Source: Saltatorellus ferox (lineage in GTDB: Bacteria; Planctomycetota; UBA1135; GCA-002686595). Taken from it: a stretch of DNA of 64,000 nucleotides. The DNA lies in the NCBI GenBank assembly GCA_007751475.1, contig CP036434.1, positions 7,631,524 through 7,695,523 of the forward strand, written 5' to 3'. Position 1 is the first letter of the stretch. Each line of letters starts with the position of its first letter. Below the pieces are notes generated by a model. It searched no databases and was not told the DNA's origin. It saw nothing but the letters and a program-made list of their open reading frames with translations. Of the stretch, positions 44,212-54,220 are shown piece by piece. The position numbers and the translations under genes are program-made.

Positions 44212-44383
44212 GGATAGGAACTCCAAGCGGGGTGTCGAAGTGACGCGCCGCCCGGCCCGACATCTGGTGCTCCTGCTATCAGAGCTGGGCGACCATCAGC
44301 TGGAGTGGTTCACAGGGCGGCAGCGCAGCCTGCGTCGCTGGAGCCTCCCTCCGTCAAGGCGACCGGCGAGTTCGGCTCAGCGA
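44212..44383 (+). repeat. Dispersed repeat, copy A
   Basis: First of six copies of a repeat (A to F; the others start at 56486, 58552, 60259, 61615, 62812), all in the same direction. All share GGA[A/T]TCCAAGCGGG-like sequence at the left end, followed in most by a GTGACGCGCCGCC stretch and CCGACAT. Copies A and B match over about 170 bases, far past the common core of about 85 bases. The core can form a hairpin. Confidence 0.85.
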
Positions 44384-44466
44384 AGAGCCCGATGGCCGCT
44401 CGGACGCTCTCGAGTAGTCGAACCTCCCCGAGACTTCTTGAGGCCTTTCCCCCCAAGCACCGATGG

Positions 44467-44784
44467 TTACGCCGTTGGCGTTGGCGCCGCTCGTCGAAGG
44501 TTCCGTCGATGGACGAACCAGAAGGCCAAAGTGAGCGCGCCGAAGATCGACAGATAGCTCGCGGTACCGACCATTTGTGTCAGCTCCAGAGCGTCGTCCT
44601 CAACGATCATCTGCAGAAGACCGGTTTCTGGCCTGGCGCCGCCGGACCAGCTGGAGAAGTTCCATGCCGCATGCAGGCCGATGGGGACGGCAAGGCCTCG
44701 CGTGGCGATCGCGCTCATGCCCCACAGTAGCCCGCCGGGAATGACGCCGAGCACGATGGTTTGCAGATCCCATCCGTAGGCCAG
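44467..44784 (-). pseudogene. CPBP-family intramembrane protease, 3' remnant
   Basis: The frame codes for the end of a CPBP (Abi) family protease: VLGVIPGGLLWGMSAIATRGLAVPIGLHAAWNF holds the last conserved membrane motif (H..WN) and a further membrane helix follows (TASYLSIFGALTLAFWFV). The N-terminal two thirds, with the EExxxR motif, are missing. Upstream the frame runs straight into an unrelated plus-strand toxin-like fragment, so the gene was cut by rearrangement. It cannot be active. Confidence 0.7.
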
Positions 44785-44801
44785 AGTCGCTGAATGCGCA
44801 G

Positions 44802-44951
44802 ATGAAATCCTACATTGCAAACGCTGAAAGATTGGGGTATAAGTTCCATCTTCACATCAACGGTGGCGAGAAGAACGTAGCGGCGCCGCTCTTGAAGCTG
44901 ATCAAAGACAAGGGCGGCGAGGTCTTCGACACTGGACGCCCATGGCGCTGA
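44802..44951 (+). pseudogene. Toxin C-terminal fragment (nuclease-like)
   Basis: The frame gives 49 residues from the ATG (KSYIANAERLGYKFHLHING, then EKNVAAPLLKLIKDKGGEVF) and is open further upstream. The pattern of a helix, a beta strand ending in polar residues and a final short helix plus strand is that of the last part of restriction-endonuclease-fold toxin tips of polymorphic toxins. It lacks the rest of any such protein. A candidate immunity gene starts 85 bases downstream. The assignment is by pattern only. Confidence 0.4.
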
Positions 44952-45036
44952 TAAATCTACGCCCCCCTAGCGTTGTAAACATGACTATAATGATCAACAT
45001 CTCCCGCTACAGCCACTGCATACCGAGGCCATTGAA

Positions 45037-45786
45037 GTGAAACCGAAGCGCGGAGATCACAATGAAGCTCTTGAGTCAGTACTAAAGCGGCGGGCTGAAG
45101 ACCCAACGTTCGGTGGCCAAGTCTCGCCTGAGCATCTCGAATGGATTCGTGCGAATGTTCGCGCATTTAATCTGGCGTGGGCGCCTATTCGAGAGAAGCT
45201 GAATTCCCTGGGACTCAGATTTTCCTTCGAGAGCCTAAAAGAGATAGACCCCAAAGCGCTCCGAGATGAGGGCGTGCTACGGTGCCTGGCCGATGGCTGC
45301 CTATCAACAGACCGGGCAGGACTGACGAGCGAGATCATAGCTACCCTCCGTCGCGGTGGGCGCTCGCTAAATCTCCAGCGGACCCTTCTCAGAATCTTGC
45401 GATGTGGCGTCTATAATGCCAGCTGGGAAAATTCCCACAGAGAGCAGTGCGGACTGAGTGCGGCAAGCAATCTAGAGAGGGCGAAACTCTATCCAGAGAT
45501 CGCGCGCGAGGTGGCCGAACTGGCGACATCCGTTCCCTTCTGGAGTGTAGGCGGAGTTCTTGCCCGGGCGTTGGCCAAGTGCGACGACGCTGCATTATCA
45601 TTAGATCAGATCGATGCACTTGCGCAGCACGAGGAGTCGGGACTTGCTGCGGTGGCGTATATAGTAAAGCAGCGCCGACGTGACGCCATTGGCATCCTCA
45701 CTCGCCTCTCTGAGAACGCTCCGGATAAGTACATAGCGCGAGATGCGAAGAGGGCCCTAAAGAAGCTGGAAGTGCAGCTAGAGTGA
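45037..45786 (+). CDS. Helical-repeat protein, candidate immunity protein
   Basis: The 249-residue product is all-helical with HEAT-like units in the second half (EIAREVAELATSVPFWSVGGVLARALAKCDDAALSLDQIDAL and EESGLAAVAYIVKQRRRDAIGILTRLSE). Base composition is lower in GC than the neighbours, suggesting transfer. It lies just after a toxin-like fragment in the same direction, so an immunity role is suggested by context; no immunity family is recognised. ATG 45037 is used without a clear ribosome binding site. Confidence 0.6.
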   Translation: MKPKRGDHNEALESVLKRRAEDPTFGGQVSPEHLEWIRANVRAFNLAWAPIREKLNSLGLRFSFESLKEIDPKALRDEGVLRCLADGCLSTDRAGLTSEIIATLRRGGRSLNLQRTLLRILRCGVYNASWENSHREQCGLSAASNLERAKLYPEIAREVAELATSVPFWSVGGVLARALAKCDDAALSLDQIDALAQHEESGLAAVAYIVKQRRRDAIGILTRLSENAPDKYIARDAKRALKKLEVQLE

Positions 45787-46056
45787 GCGCCGGTCCACAA
45801 AAAATGGCCGGGGAGGGGGGGCCGCTCGAAGGCCCCCGGTGTCCACTCGCACCGGGCAGGGTCAGGACACTAAAGTGAGCGTGCAGCGTTATTGCTCAAA
45901 GGGCGACACCTTATCCCCGGTGATCCGCTACTGCGGGGCGGCGGCGGCGCTAAACGCTCGCGATCGATGGATTGCTCCAGATTCGTACAGTCACCTAGAC
46001 GAGGTGGGGACAACCGATCGGTCCATCCGAGCTGATATACGTTTTCACGCTCCTCA

Positions 46057-47106
46057 TCAGCCGCTTGATTGACGCTGGAATGGGTACACTTGGGCGAAGC
46101 CTGACTGCCGACACTTGCTACCGTCAATCTTGATTGACGGTAGCTGCAATTCATCAGGAACTGCCGGCATGGGTCTACCAGTCATCCTTTTCTGGAGGAG
46201 AACCTGCCCGTTCGTGAGCTGCGTTCCTGCCTCAGGCAAGCCGGACCAGAGGTCGACGTACGGTGCCCCCACAACACAGCCTTCGACAGGCCCAGGTGGC
46301 AAACCACGCCAGAACCAAGAGTGCGCGGGGCACTTGACCCGGCGAAGCTCGGCATAGAACGCGTTCGTAATACCTGCCCCCTCGACGAGAAAATTGAGCG
46401 TCGATTGAAGAAGCGCGGGCAGCTCAAATAATCTCGGCCGAATCTGAAATTCAAGCCGCCCGACGAGATTGCTAGTTCTAAGGAAGTGTTCTGAATGCCA
46501 ACTCCGCTTCATGGACTCAGTCGGCACGGATGAAAAAAGGTATCCGAACGGCGCCTTTGCTTTCATGATGAGGAACTGAGGCTCTTCGAGCCAGGCTTTG
46601 AGAAGCGATTCGAAGTCCTCGCCCTCCAGCCGGCTTTGCATCGGTTCCGTCGGTCCGAACCTCCTCGGAAGTGCTTCAGGCAACAATCGCTGAAGAGCAG
46701 ACAGGAAAGACCGCATCCCATCGTTCTCGAAACCCTCCACATCCTCAAAGAAGAATGCCAGTGAGCCAAGTGTCTCCTCCACTTCAGGCGCAGCCCCCAA
46801 GAGGCTCCCGGATCGATGCGCAGTTCGCCAGGCCCCTGACTGTGGGTCGATGAATACTGCCTTGTGCTGACTCAGGGTGGAGACGATCCAGTCGTCGAGC
46901 TCGTCCAGATCGTCATCAGATGGAGAGCCTTCGACGGTCACCGTCCAGAGCACCCGTCGAGATCCGATCACCTCAAGCCACGAATCGGAGATGTCCTCGT
47001 CCTCGACGACAAGCGGGCCGTCCACGGTGAAATGCGCGTACCAGAATGCGAGAGGTGGGTCGGGTTCAGCAGGCTTCGCCAAATAGATATCGTAGGTCTG
47101 ACTCAT
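46057..47106 (-). CDS. Immunity-protein-like hypothetical protein
   Basis: The 349-residue product is soluble, acidic at the N-terminal half, and has strings (LLPEALPRRFGPTEPMQ around residue 145, HSEHFLRTSNLVGRLEFQIRPRLF around 225) that resemble those in DUF3396/Imm52-type immunity proteins of secretion-system effectors. No partner toxin gene is found upstream; the IS256-family element now occupies that place. The reading is by pattern and should be treated as tentative. The gap 45787-46056 on the other side holds nothing I can name. Confidence 0.55.
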   Translation of the reverse strand: MSQTYDIYLAKPAEPDPPLAFWYAHFTVDGPLVVEDEDISDSWLEVIGSRRVLWTVTVEGSPSDDDLDELDDWIVSTLSQHKAVFIDPQSGAWRTAHRSGSLLGAAPEVEETLGSLAFFFEDVEGFENDGMRSFLSALQRLLPEALPRRFGPTEPMQSRLEGEDFESLLKAWLEEPQFLIMKAKAPFGYLFSSVPTESMKRSWHSEHFLRTSNLVGRLEFQIRPRLFELPALLQSTLNFLVEGAGITNAFYAELRRVKCPAHSWFWRGLPPGPVEGCVVGAPYVDLWSGLPEAGTQLTNGQVLLQKRMTGRPMPAVPDELQLPSIKIDGSKCRQSGFAQVYPFQRQSSG

Positions 47107-47166
47107 GGCTTAGCGAACCTAGTAAATCCCCAGATGCTCTAGTTGAACGTGATAGAGCAACTCTTC

Positions 47167-48531
47167 TTCTGTAATTTCGTCCGCGAGGAAGATCAGGCTT
47201 GCTCCATGGTGAGGTATTGACGGCCGGCCTCCCAATCTTCGGAGACCTCCATGGCCAGGGCAGTGACGAGCCGCAACAGCGCGGCTTCGTTCGGGAAGAG
47301 GCCAGCGACTCGCGTTCGCCTCTTGATCTCTTTGTTGAGCCTCTCGACCGCGTTCGACGTCCGGAGGCGTCGACGATGGCTGGCGGGAAATTGGAGGACA
47401 GCGAGTCCCTCGTATATGTTTTCTTCGATCCACGCGGCGACCCTGGGCTCCGAGTCCTGGTACTTGACAACGACCGTCTTGATGATCTGCTCGGCGTCGG
47501 CCATCGTCGGCGCGTTGAAGATGGAGCGGAGGTCCTCCGCCACGTCCTTCTTCATGACGATCTTGGAGACGTAGGACTGCGCGTTGCGCTGCATGTGGCA
47601 CTGGCATCGTTGCCAGGCAACGCCAGGGAAGACGGATGCGAGAGCGGCCTTGATGCCGGGGTGGTCGTCACTGGTGAAGAGGCGCACACCATGCAGTCCA
47701 CGGAGGACGAGCGACTGCAGGAACTCCCGCCAGTGGACCTCAGCTTCGGAGGTGGCAACGCTGACGCCGACGATCGATCGCTTCCCGTCCTCTCGTACCG
47801 CCATGGCGACGAGAACAGCCGCCGTGACCACGGAGCCGCCGATCCTCACCTTCTCGTAGCGTGCATCGAGCACGAGGTAGGGACAGGCGCCGATGGGGCG
47901 ACTCCTCCACGAGGAGATCTCTTCGTCGAGGAGCTGAGTCGCGCGTGAGACTTGAGAAGATGTGATCTTGAGCCCGCAGAGCTCCTCAGTGACCCTCTGA
48001 ACGCGGCGTGTCGAGACGCCGTTGATGTACATTTCTGCGATCGCGAGCTTGAGAGCCCTCTCGCCACGTTCTCCTCGCTCGAGGGCGTTCGGATAGAAGC
48101 GCTCTCCGCCCTCGGCGGCTTCCCGAACCTGCGGGATGCGCAGCTCGAGCTCGCCGACACGAGACGCGACGCGCTTGGGCTTGAACCCGTTCGCGTACCC
48201 GCGCCTGGACTCTGCGCGTTCGTACGGCGCGGCGTTCAGGTAGTCGGAACGTTCGATCAGCATGGCTTCGTTGAGCAGGATCTGGATCGCCTCAGCGAGA
48301 CGGTCGAAACCGTGCTCAGTCAGAAGTTCCAGGACGAGGGAGATCTTGTTAGCGTCGGCTTCGTGGTGAGGCATCGTTGGTCGAGTGGGGTTGTGGTTAA
48401 CACCACGAAAGCCAACGATGGCCTCCCACGCAACCGGCACGTGACGAATCGGCCCCTCAGGGGTGAGGGCCGATCCCTCACGCGCCTTGCAGGTTCAGAT
48501 GGTCAGTCGAGCCGAAGCCGAAATTACAGAA
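47167..48531 (-). mobile_element. IS256-family insertion sequence
   Basis: The transposase gene is flanked by 13-bp inverted repeats: TTCTGTAATTTCG at 47167-47179 and its complement CGAAATTACAGAA at 48519-48531, with weaker similarity some bases further out, so ends are uncertain by about ten bases. I find no clear target duplication. The element sits 44 bases before the sigma-fusion gene start and has probably replaced its native promoter region. Confidence 0.75.
47193..48374 (-). CDS. IS256-family (Mutator-type) transposase
   Basis: The 393-residue product has the DDE set of the family: D170 in YLVLDARYEKVR, D236/D237 in FTSDDHPGIKAA, and E344 in NAVERLNKEIKRR, plus the Cys-rich WQRCQCHMQRN string after the second Asp. 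Length is normal for the family and no stop or frameshift is present, so it could be active. The start ATG 48374 follows the family's usual N-terminus; the frame is open 22 codons further upstream. Confidence 0.95.
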   Translation of the reverse strand: MPHHEADANKISLVLELLTEHGFDRLAEAIQILLNEAMLIERSDYLNAAPYERAESRRGYANGFKPKRVASRVGELELRIPQVREAAEGGERFYPNALERGERGERALKLAIAEMYINGVSTRRVQRVTEELCGLKITSSQVSRATQLLDEEISSWRSRPIGACPYLVLDARYEKVRIGGSVVTAAVLVAMAVREDGKRSIVGVSVATSEAEVHWREFLQSLVLRGLHGVRLFTSDDHPGIKAALASVFPGVAWQRCQCHMQRNAQSYVSKIVMKKDVAEDLRSIFNAPTMADAEQIIKTVVVKYQDSEPRVAAWIEENIYEGLAVLQFPASHRRRLRTSNAVERLNKEIKRRTRVAGLFPNEAALLRLVTALAMEVSEDWEAGRQYLTMEQA

Positions 48532-48574
48532 CAAGTGATACACCCCCGCGCCGCGTGGCGACGAACTGGAGCGC

Positions 48575-49651
48575 ATGCTCGGCGACTGGGTGTGGCTCGG
48601 GCAGCTCGCCAGCCGGATCGTGGCGGATGCAGGTCTGGCGGATGATGCGCAGCAGGCCGCCTGGGTCTCCGCTTCGGCCCCGGGCGCCGTCCATGGCTCG
48701 ATCGAGAACGGCAACCGTCGAGTGCAGCTCTACTGGGCGCTCCGAAGGTGGATCAGTTCGACACACCGCTCCGACCAGCGACGGGTGCGTCGCGAGCGCG
48801 TCGCCGCTCGAACCGAAGCGCTTCCTTCCACGGAAGAGCTCATCCTTCGCGGCGAACAACAGCGCCGCATCTGGGACGCGCTGAAGGAGCTGCCCGAACC
48901 GCTCCGAGGCACGCTCTTACTGCACTTCCAGGATGGCCTATCCGTCACCGAGATCGCCGAGCGATCGAACGCCAAGGCAGACACCGTTCGCCGGAGGATT
49001 CATCGGGGCGTGGCGATTCTGCGTGACCGGCTCGACGCCGACCTTGGCGGCGGCGGAGTGCTCGCTCTCTGCGCGGCGATCCCTGGCTCACGTATCAGTT
49101 CGTCGTCGGCTGCTGCGTGGACCGCCCCTCCTGTCCTCGGAATCACACTCACCGCTGGAGTCCTCCTCATGCTCAAGGGTCTCGCCGCACTGGCTACCGT
49201 CGCTGTCCTGGTCCTTGCCGGCCGCGAGTTCATGGACGCTGGCGTGGCGCACGAAGTGGCCCCGACCGCGATCGCTGCGGAATCGGAAGACCCTACAGGG
49301 CCAGCTGCGCCCGACCGCCTCGAAGCGATCGAAGCGGATGTCTCTCTGGCCTCGAAGGTGCGAACAGAAGCTCCCGTGAGTACCGAGACCGAGATGCCGG
49401 CACCCACCATCGCCACGCTGACCGGCCAGGTCGTGGTTCACGACATCGATGGAACGGTTGTGACGACGACCGTCACGGGAACACTCGAGGCCGCGCTGTA
49501 TTTCGACCGAACAGGACGCGGCGGCATCACCGTCCACGTTCAGGGCGGCCAGTTCTCTCTTTCCCTCACGCGAGGTGCAGACGGAGCCTGGCTCGCGCCC
49601 GGCCAGGCTGCGGCGCCGATGTCGTTCACGGCCTGTCAAGGACCGGGCAAG
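48575..49651 (+). pseudogene. Sigma factor fused to membrane and surface domains, 5' part
   Basis: The visible 359 residues hold sigma region 2 (DWVWLGQLASRIVADAGLADDAQQAAW), region 4 (LPEPLRGTLLLHFQDGLSVTEIAERSNAKADTVRRRIHRGVAILRDRL), a membrane helix near 195-215 (LKGLAALATVAVLVLAG) and the start of a beta-rich outer domain (ITVHVQGGQFSLSLTRG). The frame then enters an IS21-family element. The coding sequence resumes without a start codon after the far end of the element (52387). Sigma factors with a membrane helix and outer domains occur in planctomycetes. The split protein would keep its DNA-binding part but lose the outer part. Confidence 0.8.
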
Positions 49652-49838
49652 GAAACCCACCCCTGGCTCGGCAAAGCGGTCCCAGTCGAGCTCGCCTAAG
49701 CGAACCCACTACGTTTCGTCTCCGAAGCCCAACGCGGCGGCAGGAACTGCGGAGCTGTGATGTCCCTGCCACCGCGTTCGGCGTCGGAACTCGAGGTGGT
49801 CAGGAGAGAAAATGTGGATGAGGGCTCAAGGTCACGGA

Positions 49839-50597
49839 TCACGCCAGCGCGGCCGCTGGAGCGCCGTGGGCCTTCGGATTTCGGAACGAACCTCCCTTCA
49901 TCTCGATGACGTGCGCGTGGTGCAGAAGCCTGTCCATCGCTGCTGAGGCCATCAGCTCGTCGAGGAACATCGGGTACCACTCCTCAAGCGCGCGGTTCGA
50001 CGTCACGATCATCGCGCCACGCTCGTAGCGAGCTCGGATGATCTCGTAGAGATCGATGGGCTCGTCGCGCTCCAGCGGGCGGAGCCCGAGGTCATCGATG
50101 ATCAGGAGGTCCGGCGACGTGAAGCGCAGCATCCGCTTCTCCAGCGAGTCGTCCGCTCTCGCCCCACGAAGCTGGGAGAGCATCGCGTGCGCGGAGGTGT
50201 AGCAGGTCGAGTAGCCCGCACGGCAGGCTCGTTCTCCGATGGCCTGGGCGATGTGGGACTTGCCCACTCCCGTCGGTCCGAGGAGGAGAGCGTTCTCCTT
50301 GCGATCGATGAAGGAGCACGTGGCGAGGTCGACGATCTTCGCCTTGGGGACGTTCGGATTGAACGACCACTCGAACTCCTCCAGGCTCTTCGCGCCGTCG
50401 AAGTTCGCCTTCCGAAGTCGCATGCTGAGCTGCTTCGACTCTCGACGCTCAATCTCGTCAGAGCAGAGGCGGAGCAGGAACTCTCCGTGGCTGAGGTTGT
50501 CGTCCACAGCTTCGCGCGTACGCAGGTCCAGGGTTTGAAGGACGCCCGACAGGCGCAGCTTCTTGAGATGGGGAATGAGGTCGTCAGTGACGGCCAT
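49839..50597 (-). CDS. istB: IS21-family ATPase IstB
   Basis: The 252-residue product is a DnaC/DnaA-like AAA+ helper: an N-terminal helical part (LKKLRLSGVLQTLDLRTREA), Walker A LLLGPTGVGKSHIA and Walker B LLIIDDLGLRPL, followed by sensor TSNRALEEW. It directs the transposase to target DNA. It starts three bases after the istA stop and is intact in length. Confidence 0.95.
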   Translation of the reverse strand: MAVTDDLIPHLKKLRLSGVLQTLDLRTREAVDDNLSHGEFLLRLCSDEIERRESKQLSMRLRKANFDGAKSLEEFEWSFNPNVPKAKIVDLATCSFIDRKENALLLGPTGVGKSHIAQAIGERACRAGYSTCYTSAHAMLSQLRGARADDSLEKRMLRFTSPDLLIIDDLGLRPLERDEPIDLYEIIRARYERGAMIVTSNRALEEWYPMFLDELMASAAMDRLLHHAHVIEMKGGSFRNPKAHGAPAAALA

Positions 50598-50600
50598 GGG

Positions 50601-52181
50601 TTACTCCAGGGGTTGGGGAAAGAGGGAGTTGTCGGGGCAGCGCGAATAGAGCGCTCCTTTCGACCACCTGCGAGGCGCCTCCTCGTACTCGAGCGGTTGC
50701 AGGTCGAGCGCCTTCGTCAGGATGTTCTTGATCGATCGATACTCGAGGTTGTCGTAGTACATGGCCCTTCGTGCCGCGCGCTCGGCGCGCTCTGGCGGGA
50801 AGCCCTCGAGAAGCTTCACGATCTGTTGCACAGGTCGGAGTCGGAGCAGCACGTCGTCGCCGTCGAAGATGCGATCGACGAGAGCGGCGACCTCAGGTCC
50901 GATGGCCTTGGCTCGCCTCTCCCACGTCTCACGGGAACGCTCACGAAGGTCCCTCCGCCCTTCCGGAAGATGTTCTTCGACGGTGGTGCGAGATCCCGGC
51001 ATTCCCCTGCGATGCCGCCATAGAATGGCGTCGTTCGCGAAGATCTCTATCTCGCTCTTGGAGCATCGAACCCAGAGGAGGTCGCCGACGTTCCTCCAGG
51101 GCACGGAATAGAGCGCATTGTCGATCTGGAGGTGGGTGTCGCGGTGCACCTTCGCTCTCTTCCAAACGATCGGGTTCCACCGATTCCTTGGGAGTGGCAT
51201 CAAGCAGGCGCGCTCCTCCGTGTCGAAGACCTCGATGGGCATGCGTCGGGTCGTCCCATGGCACCGACGGTCAGCGACCGCGGCGAGCCACTGAAGGAGG
51301 AGCTTCTGACACTCGACAACGTCGACCTCCGGCAGCGTTGCCAGGAAGTTGTTCTTGATGTACTGGGCGTCGCGTTCGACCTTGCCCTTCTTCTCGGGCG
51401 ACCGCACAGGCGTCGGGTCGATCTGGAAGCCGAAGAACCTGGCGACCTCCATGTAGCTTCGGTTCAGCTCGACGTCGTCGCCAGCGCCGAAGCTGTGTCT
51501 GATGACTGCCGACTTCAGGTTGTCGGGAACCACGACCTCAGGGACCCCTCCGAAGTAGAGGAACGCGTTGACGTGCAGGCGCTGCCACGTCGCAGCGGAC
51601 TGATCGAACACGAACTCGGCGTAGGTGCGCCGGCTGTGGCCGAGCGTCATGATGAAGATCCACGTCTTCCGCAGGGCTTTCTGGACAGGGTCGTAGCGCT
51701 TCCCTCCCCAGCAGAAGTCGACCTGCGCCACGTTCCCGGGCAGCGTGACGACGGGGATCGCGATGTCAGTAGCCTTGGGGCCTTCGCCCTTCTTGAGCTG
51801 GCGGCAGAATCGCTTCACTGCGGAGAGCGACCCGGTGTAGTCAGCGACGTTGACCCGAAGGAAGTCGTGGATCGCGGTCGGGCCAGCGCCGCCCTTGTGC
51901 AAGGCCTCGATCTTCTTCCGCCAGGCCTCCACTCGGGAGGTCTTCTGCGCAGGTTCTCTGCGGACCACGCCGAGGGCGACGGCGTCGCGAAGGGCGGGGA
52001 GGTCCGGGAGCACCTCGACACATCCGTCGAGCAGGTGAGCCGCGTCGAGCGCAGCGAGGTAGCGGCGCAGCGTCGTGCGGCCCATCGCGAGCTTCTCTGC
52101 GATCCTGCGCTGGCTGTTGCCGAGGCGGTGGAGTCGAACGGCTTCTTGGAGGCGGTGCATGGCAATCTGAGGTGCGGTCAT
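50601..52181 (-). CDS. istA: IS21-family transposase IstA
   Basis: The 526-residue product has an N-terminal helix-turn-helix (LHRLGNSQRRIAEKLAMGRTTLRRYL), a DDE catalytic core with D155 in AQVDFCWG, D220 in VPDNLKSAV and E269 in EKKGKVERD, and a C-terminal beta domain. Length and motifs are complete, so the element may still be mobile. Confidence 0.95.
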   Translation of the reverse strand: MTAPQIAMHRLQEAVRLHRLGNSQRRIAEKLAMGRTTLRRYLAALDAAHLLDGCVEVLPDLPALRDAVALGVVRREPAQKTSRVEAWRKKIEALHKGGAGPTAIHDFLRVNVADYTGSLSAVKRFCRQLKKGEGPKATDIAIPVVTLPGNVAQVDFCWGGKRYDPVQKALRKTWIFIMTLGHSRRTYAEFVFDQSAATWQRLHVNAFLYFGGVPEVVVPDNLKSAVIRHSFGAGDDVELNRSYMEVARFFGFQIDPTPVRSPEKKGKVERDAQYIKNNFLATLPEVDVVECQKLLLQWLAAVADRRCHGTTRRMPIEVFDTEERACLMPLPRNRWNPIVWKRAKVHRDTHLQIDNALYSVPWRNVGDLLWVRCSKSEIEIFANDAILWRHRRGMPGSRTTVEEHLPEGRRDLRERSRETWERRAKAIGPEVAALVDRIFDGDDVLLRLRPVQQIVKLLEGFPPERAERAARRAMYYDNLEYRSIKNILTKALDLQPLEYEEAPRRWSKGALYSRCPDNSLFPQPLE

Positions 52182-52386
52182 GCGCTGCTCGTCGGGCGGC
52201 TTGGCCCTGCTCGAACAGCACGGATCGCAGATCAGATTGAGACGGTCTCAGGTCGAGACATGGAGCTGCTTTGGCGGGCCAGCCTGGGCTCGCTTTGGCG
52301 AGCTGGGACTGGGACCGCTTAGGCGAGCTGGGTACTCGGTGGCATGGCGAGAGTGGGACCGCTTAGCCGAACTGCGAGTGGGTTTC

Positions 52387-53957
52387 ATACCCCGAGCCAT
52401 GACACGGCCGGAGCCGCTGCCTCCGACCTGGGCCTCCTGATCCATGGAGGTCGCAGCGATGCTCTTGGCGTCCTCGTCTGCATGGAGAGTCCGACGTCCG
52501 CCAGGGTGCTACGGGAGCAGCGACTCGAGTTCTCTGCCGATGGCGCGGTCCTGCACGTGCGGACGGTTCCGCCGCTGACGCTGAACGTGGTCGATGCCGC
52601 GGATCGCAGCGTGGGGCTGGAGAACGTCGAGGTTGTGGCGGCGCGCGGACAATCGGATGGGTTCCTGATCGGCGCGGGTGCCGCGCGCCCCTCGCTCGCG
52701 AGCGCCCAGGACTCCCCGGCCGTACTGATGCCTGGACTCGACCAGGCGCGCGTGCCGTCCCTGCGCTGCTTCGTCCGCGCGCCGGGCTTCGCCTGGAACT
52801 CCATCGAGGTGGATCTCTCCAGCGGCGGCGAACGCACCATCGCGCTGGATCGCGGAGGCGAGATGGAGGTGCTGATCCAGGGCGAGGCCCCCCGAGAGGC
52901 GCGCCTCCGGATCTATCGGGAGGGCGAACGACTCGCGATCTCGGATCTCCCGCTCCAGCGCGACGAGAGGTTCCAGCTCTTGGGCCTTCCGCTCGGGCCG
53001 ATGGTCGCGCGGATCCAGATGGGAAGCGCCTACCGTCCGGAGATCGTCCTCGCGGAGGCCAACGTGGTCATCCAGACTGGTTCCCGCGCGAGCGTACTTC
53101 TGGTTCCCAGGACCTTCGAGGCTCCTGAAACCGTCGCGGTGGCCGGGGAACTGATCCTCCCGTCGAGCTGGGAACTCGAGGACGCGATGCTGCGCCTCGT
53201 TCGGGTGTCTCCATCCACCGGAAGCGACCGCGAACATGACCTCTTCCGCCTGAACCAGCTCCGGCCCGTGGTGAGCCAACCCGAGCGCTACCCCTTCACG
53301 GCGGAAGCCCTGGTCCCGGGCGATTACGTCGCGACCTTGACGGAGCTCGAGTTCAGGAAATTCTTCGTCGTTCCTCCTGAGGGCCTCCGCGACCTGAGAA
53401 TCGAGATCCCGCCACCGGTACAGGTCACCGTCACGGTCAGGGACTCCGTGAGCGGCGAGATCTCCGACCTCGTCGAGCACCTGTCGTGGCACCAGGCCTA
53501 CGACGGCCCGTCGTCCTTCGCCATTCATCCGACCGTCCAGCGAAACGAGACCACCAGGCAATTCGATCTGACCGTCCCGGCGTGCGCGATCACCGTCGGC
53601 CTCGGCGGCCCTCAGGTGGCCAGACACCACCTCACCTTCGACGCCGAGGAGGGACGGAACGTCGAACTCGAGGCAAGAAGGATCGCGCTCGCTCGCGTCG
53701 AGCTGCAGTGCGAGGGCCGCACGATCCCCTGGCCCGGCGAGTTCCGCTGGGAGGGGGCCTGCGTCCACCTCGAAGGCGACGGCGAGGTCTCGATGCGCGG
53801 CACCACCAAGTCCGGCGTGACCTTCAACGTGACCGAGCCCGGTCGCTATCGCCTGACGCTCCCGGACGTCGAGGGCTTCGCGCTCCACGAACCAATCGAG
53901 ATCGACATGAGCATCGACGAGATCCAGGACGTGATCGTCGACCTCGAGCCACTTTGA
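52387..53957 (+). pseudogene. Surface part of the interrupted sigma-fusion protein, 3' part
   Basis: The frame enters from the insertion element and runs to a stop at 53957, giving over 500 residues without a signal peptide or plausible start. It is made of beta-rich repeats of the carboxypeptidase-regulatory or Ig-like kind (LTLNVVDAADRSVGLENVEVVAARG, ERTIALDRGGEMEVLIQGEAPREARLRIYREG, VQVTVTVRDSVSGEISDLVEHL). This is what is expected after the membrane helix of the fragment ending at 49651. ATG 52481 could restart translation but would give an unexported product. Confidence 0.75.
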
Positions 53958-54220
53958 GTGCTGCCGTAACCAGGCCTGTTGGTGTGGGCAAGGCTCCCGT
54001 TGGAACTACCTGCTGATGGTCCACGCCGGCCTGGTCCTATCCGCAACGTTGATCCCGCTCGCTGGCCACCCCACGCTCTTCCTGCCGATCCACATCGTTC
54101 GGCTTGAGCTCCTGATTCACCCGAGCGCGATGCTCGCCTTCCAGGATTCCGCGACGGATGGCCCTATCGCTGCCGGCGTGGACCCATCCCGGGCCACATT
54201 CTTCTCGCCCCGCGAGTGAG

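Larger units (their letters stand above)
49652..52386 (-). mobile_element. IS21-family element (istA-istB)
   Basis: Ends are set by inverted repeats of about 33 bases: 49652-49684 and 52354-52386, sharing GAAACCCAC at the outer end and AAGCGGTCCCA at the inner end. Further inner copies of the unit GCTCGCC(T/A)AAGCG occur at both sides (near 49690, and near 52330, 52300 and 52270), as is usual for this family's multiple transposase-binding sites. It carries istA and istB in the minus direction. It has cut a sigma-fusion gene in two. The target duplication was not resolved. Confidence 0.8.

Noticed and set aside
47119..47192. Remnant of a gene ending in EITEEELLYHVQLEHLGIY beside the IS256-family element
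   Set aside because: The open frame runs through the terminal inverted repeat of the element (47167-47179); the same CGAAATTACAGAA string at the far end gives a similar translation, so it is an effect of the repeat.
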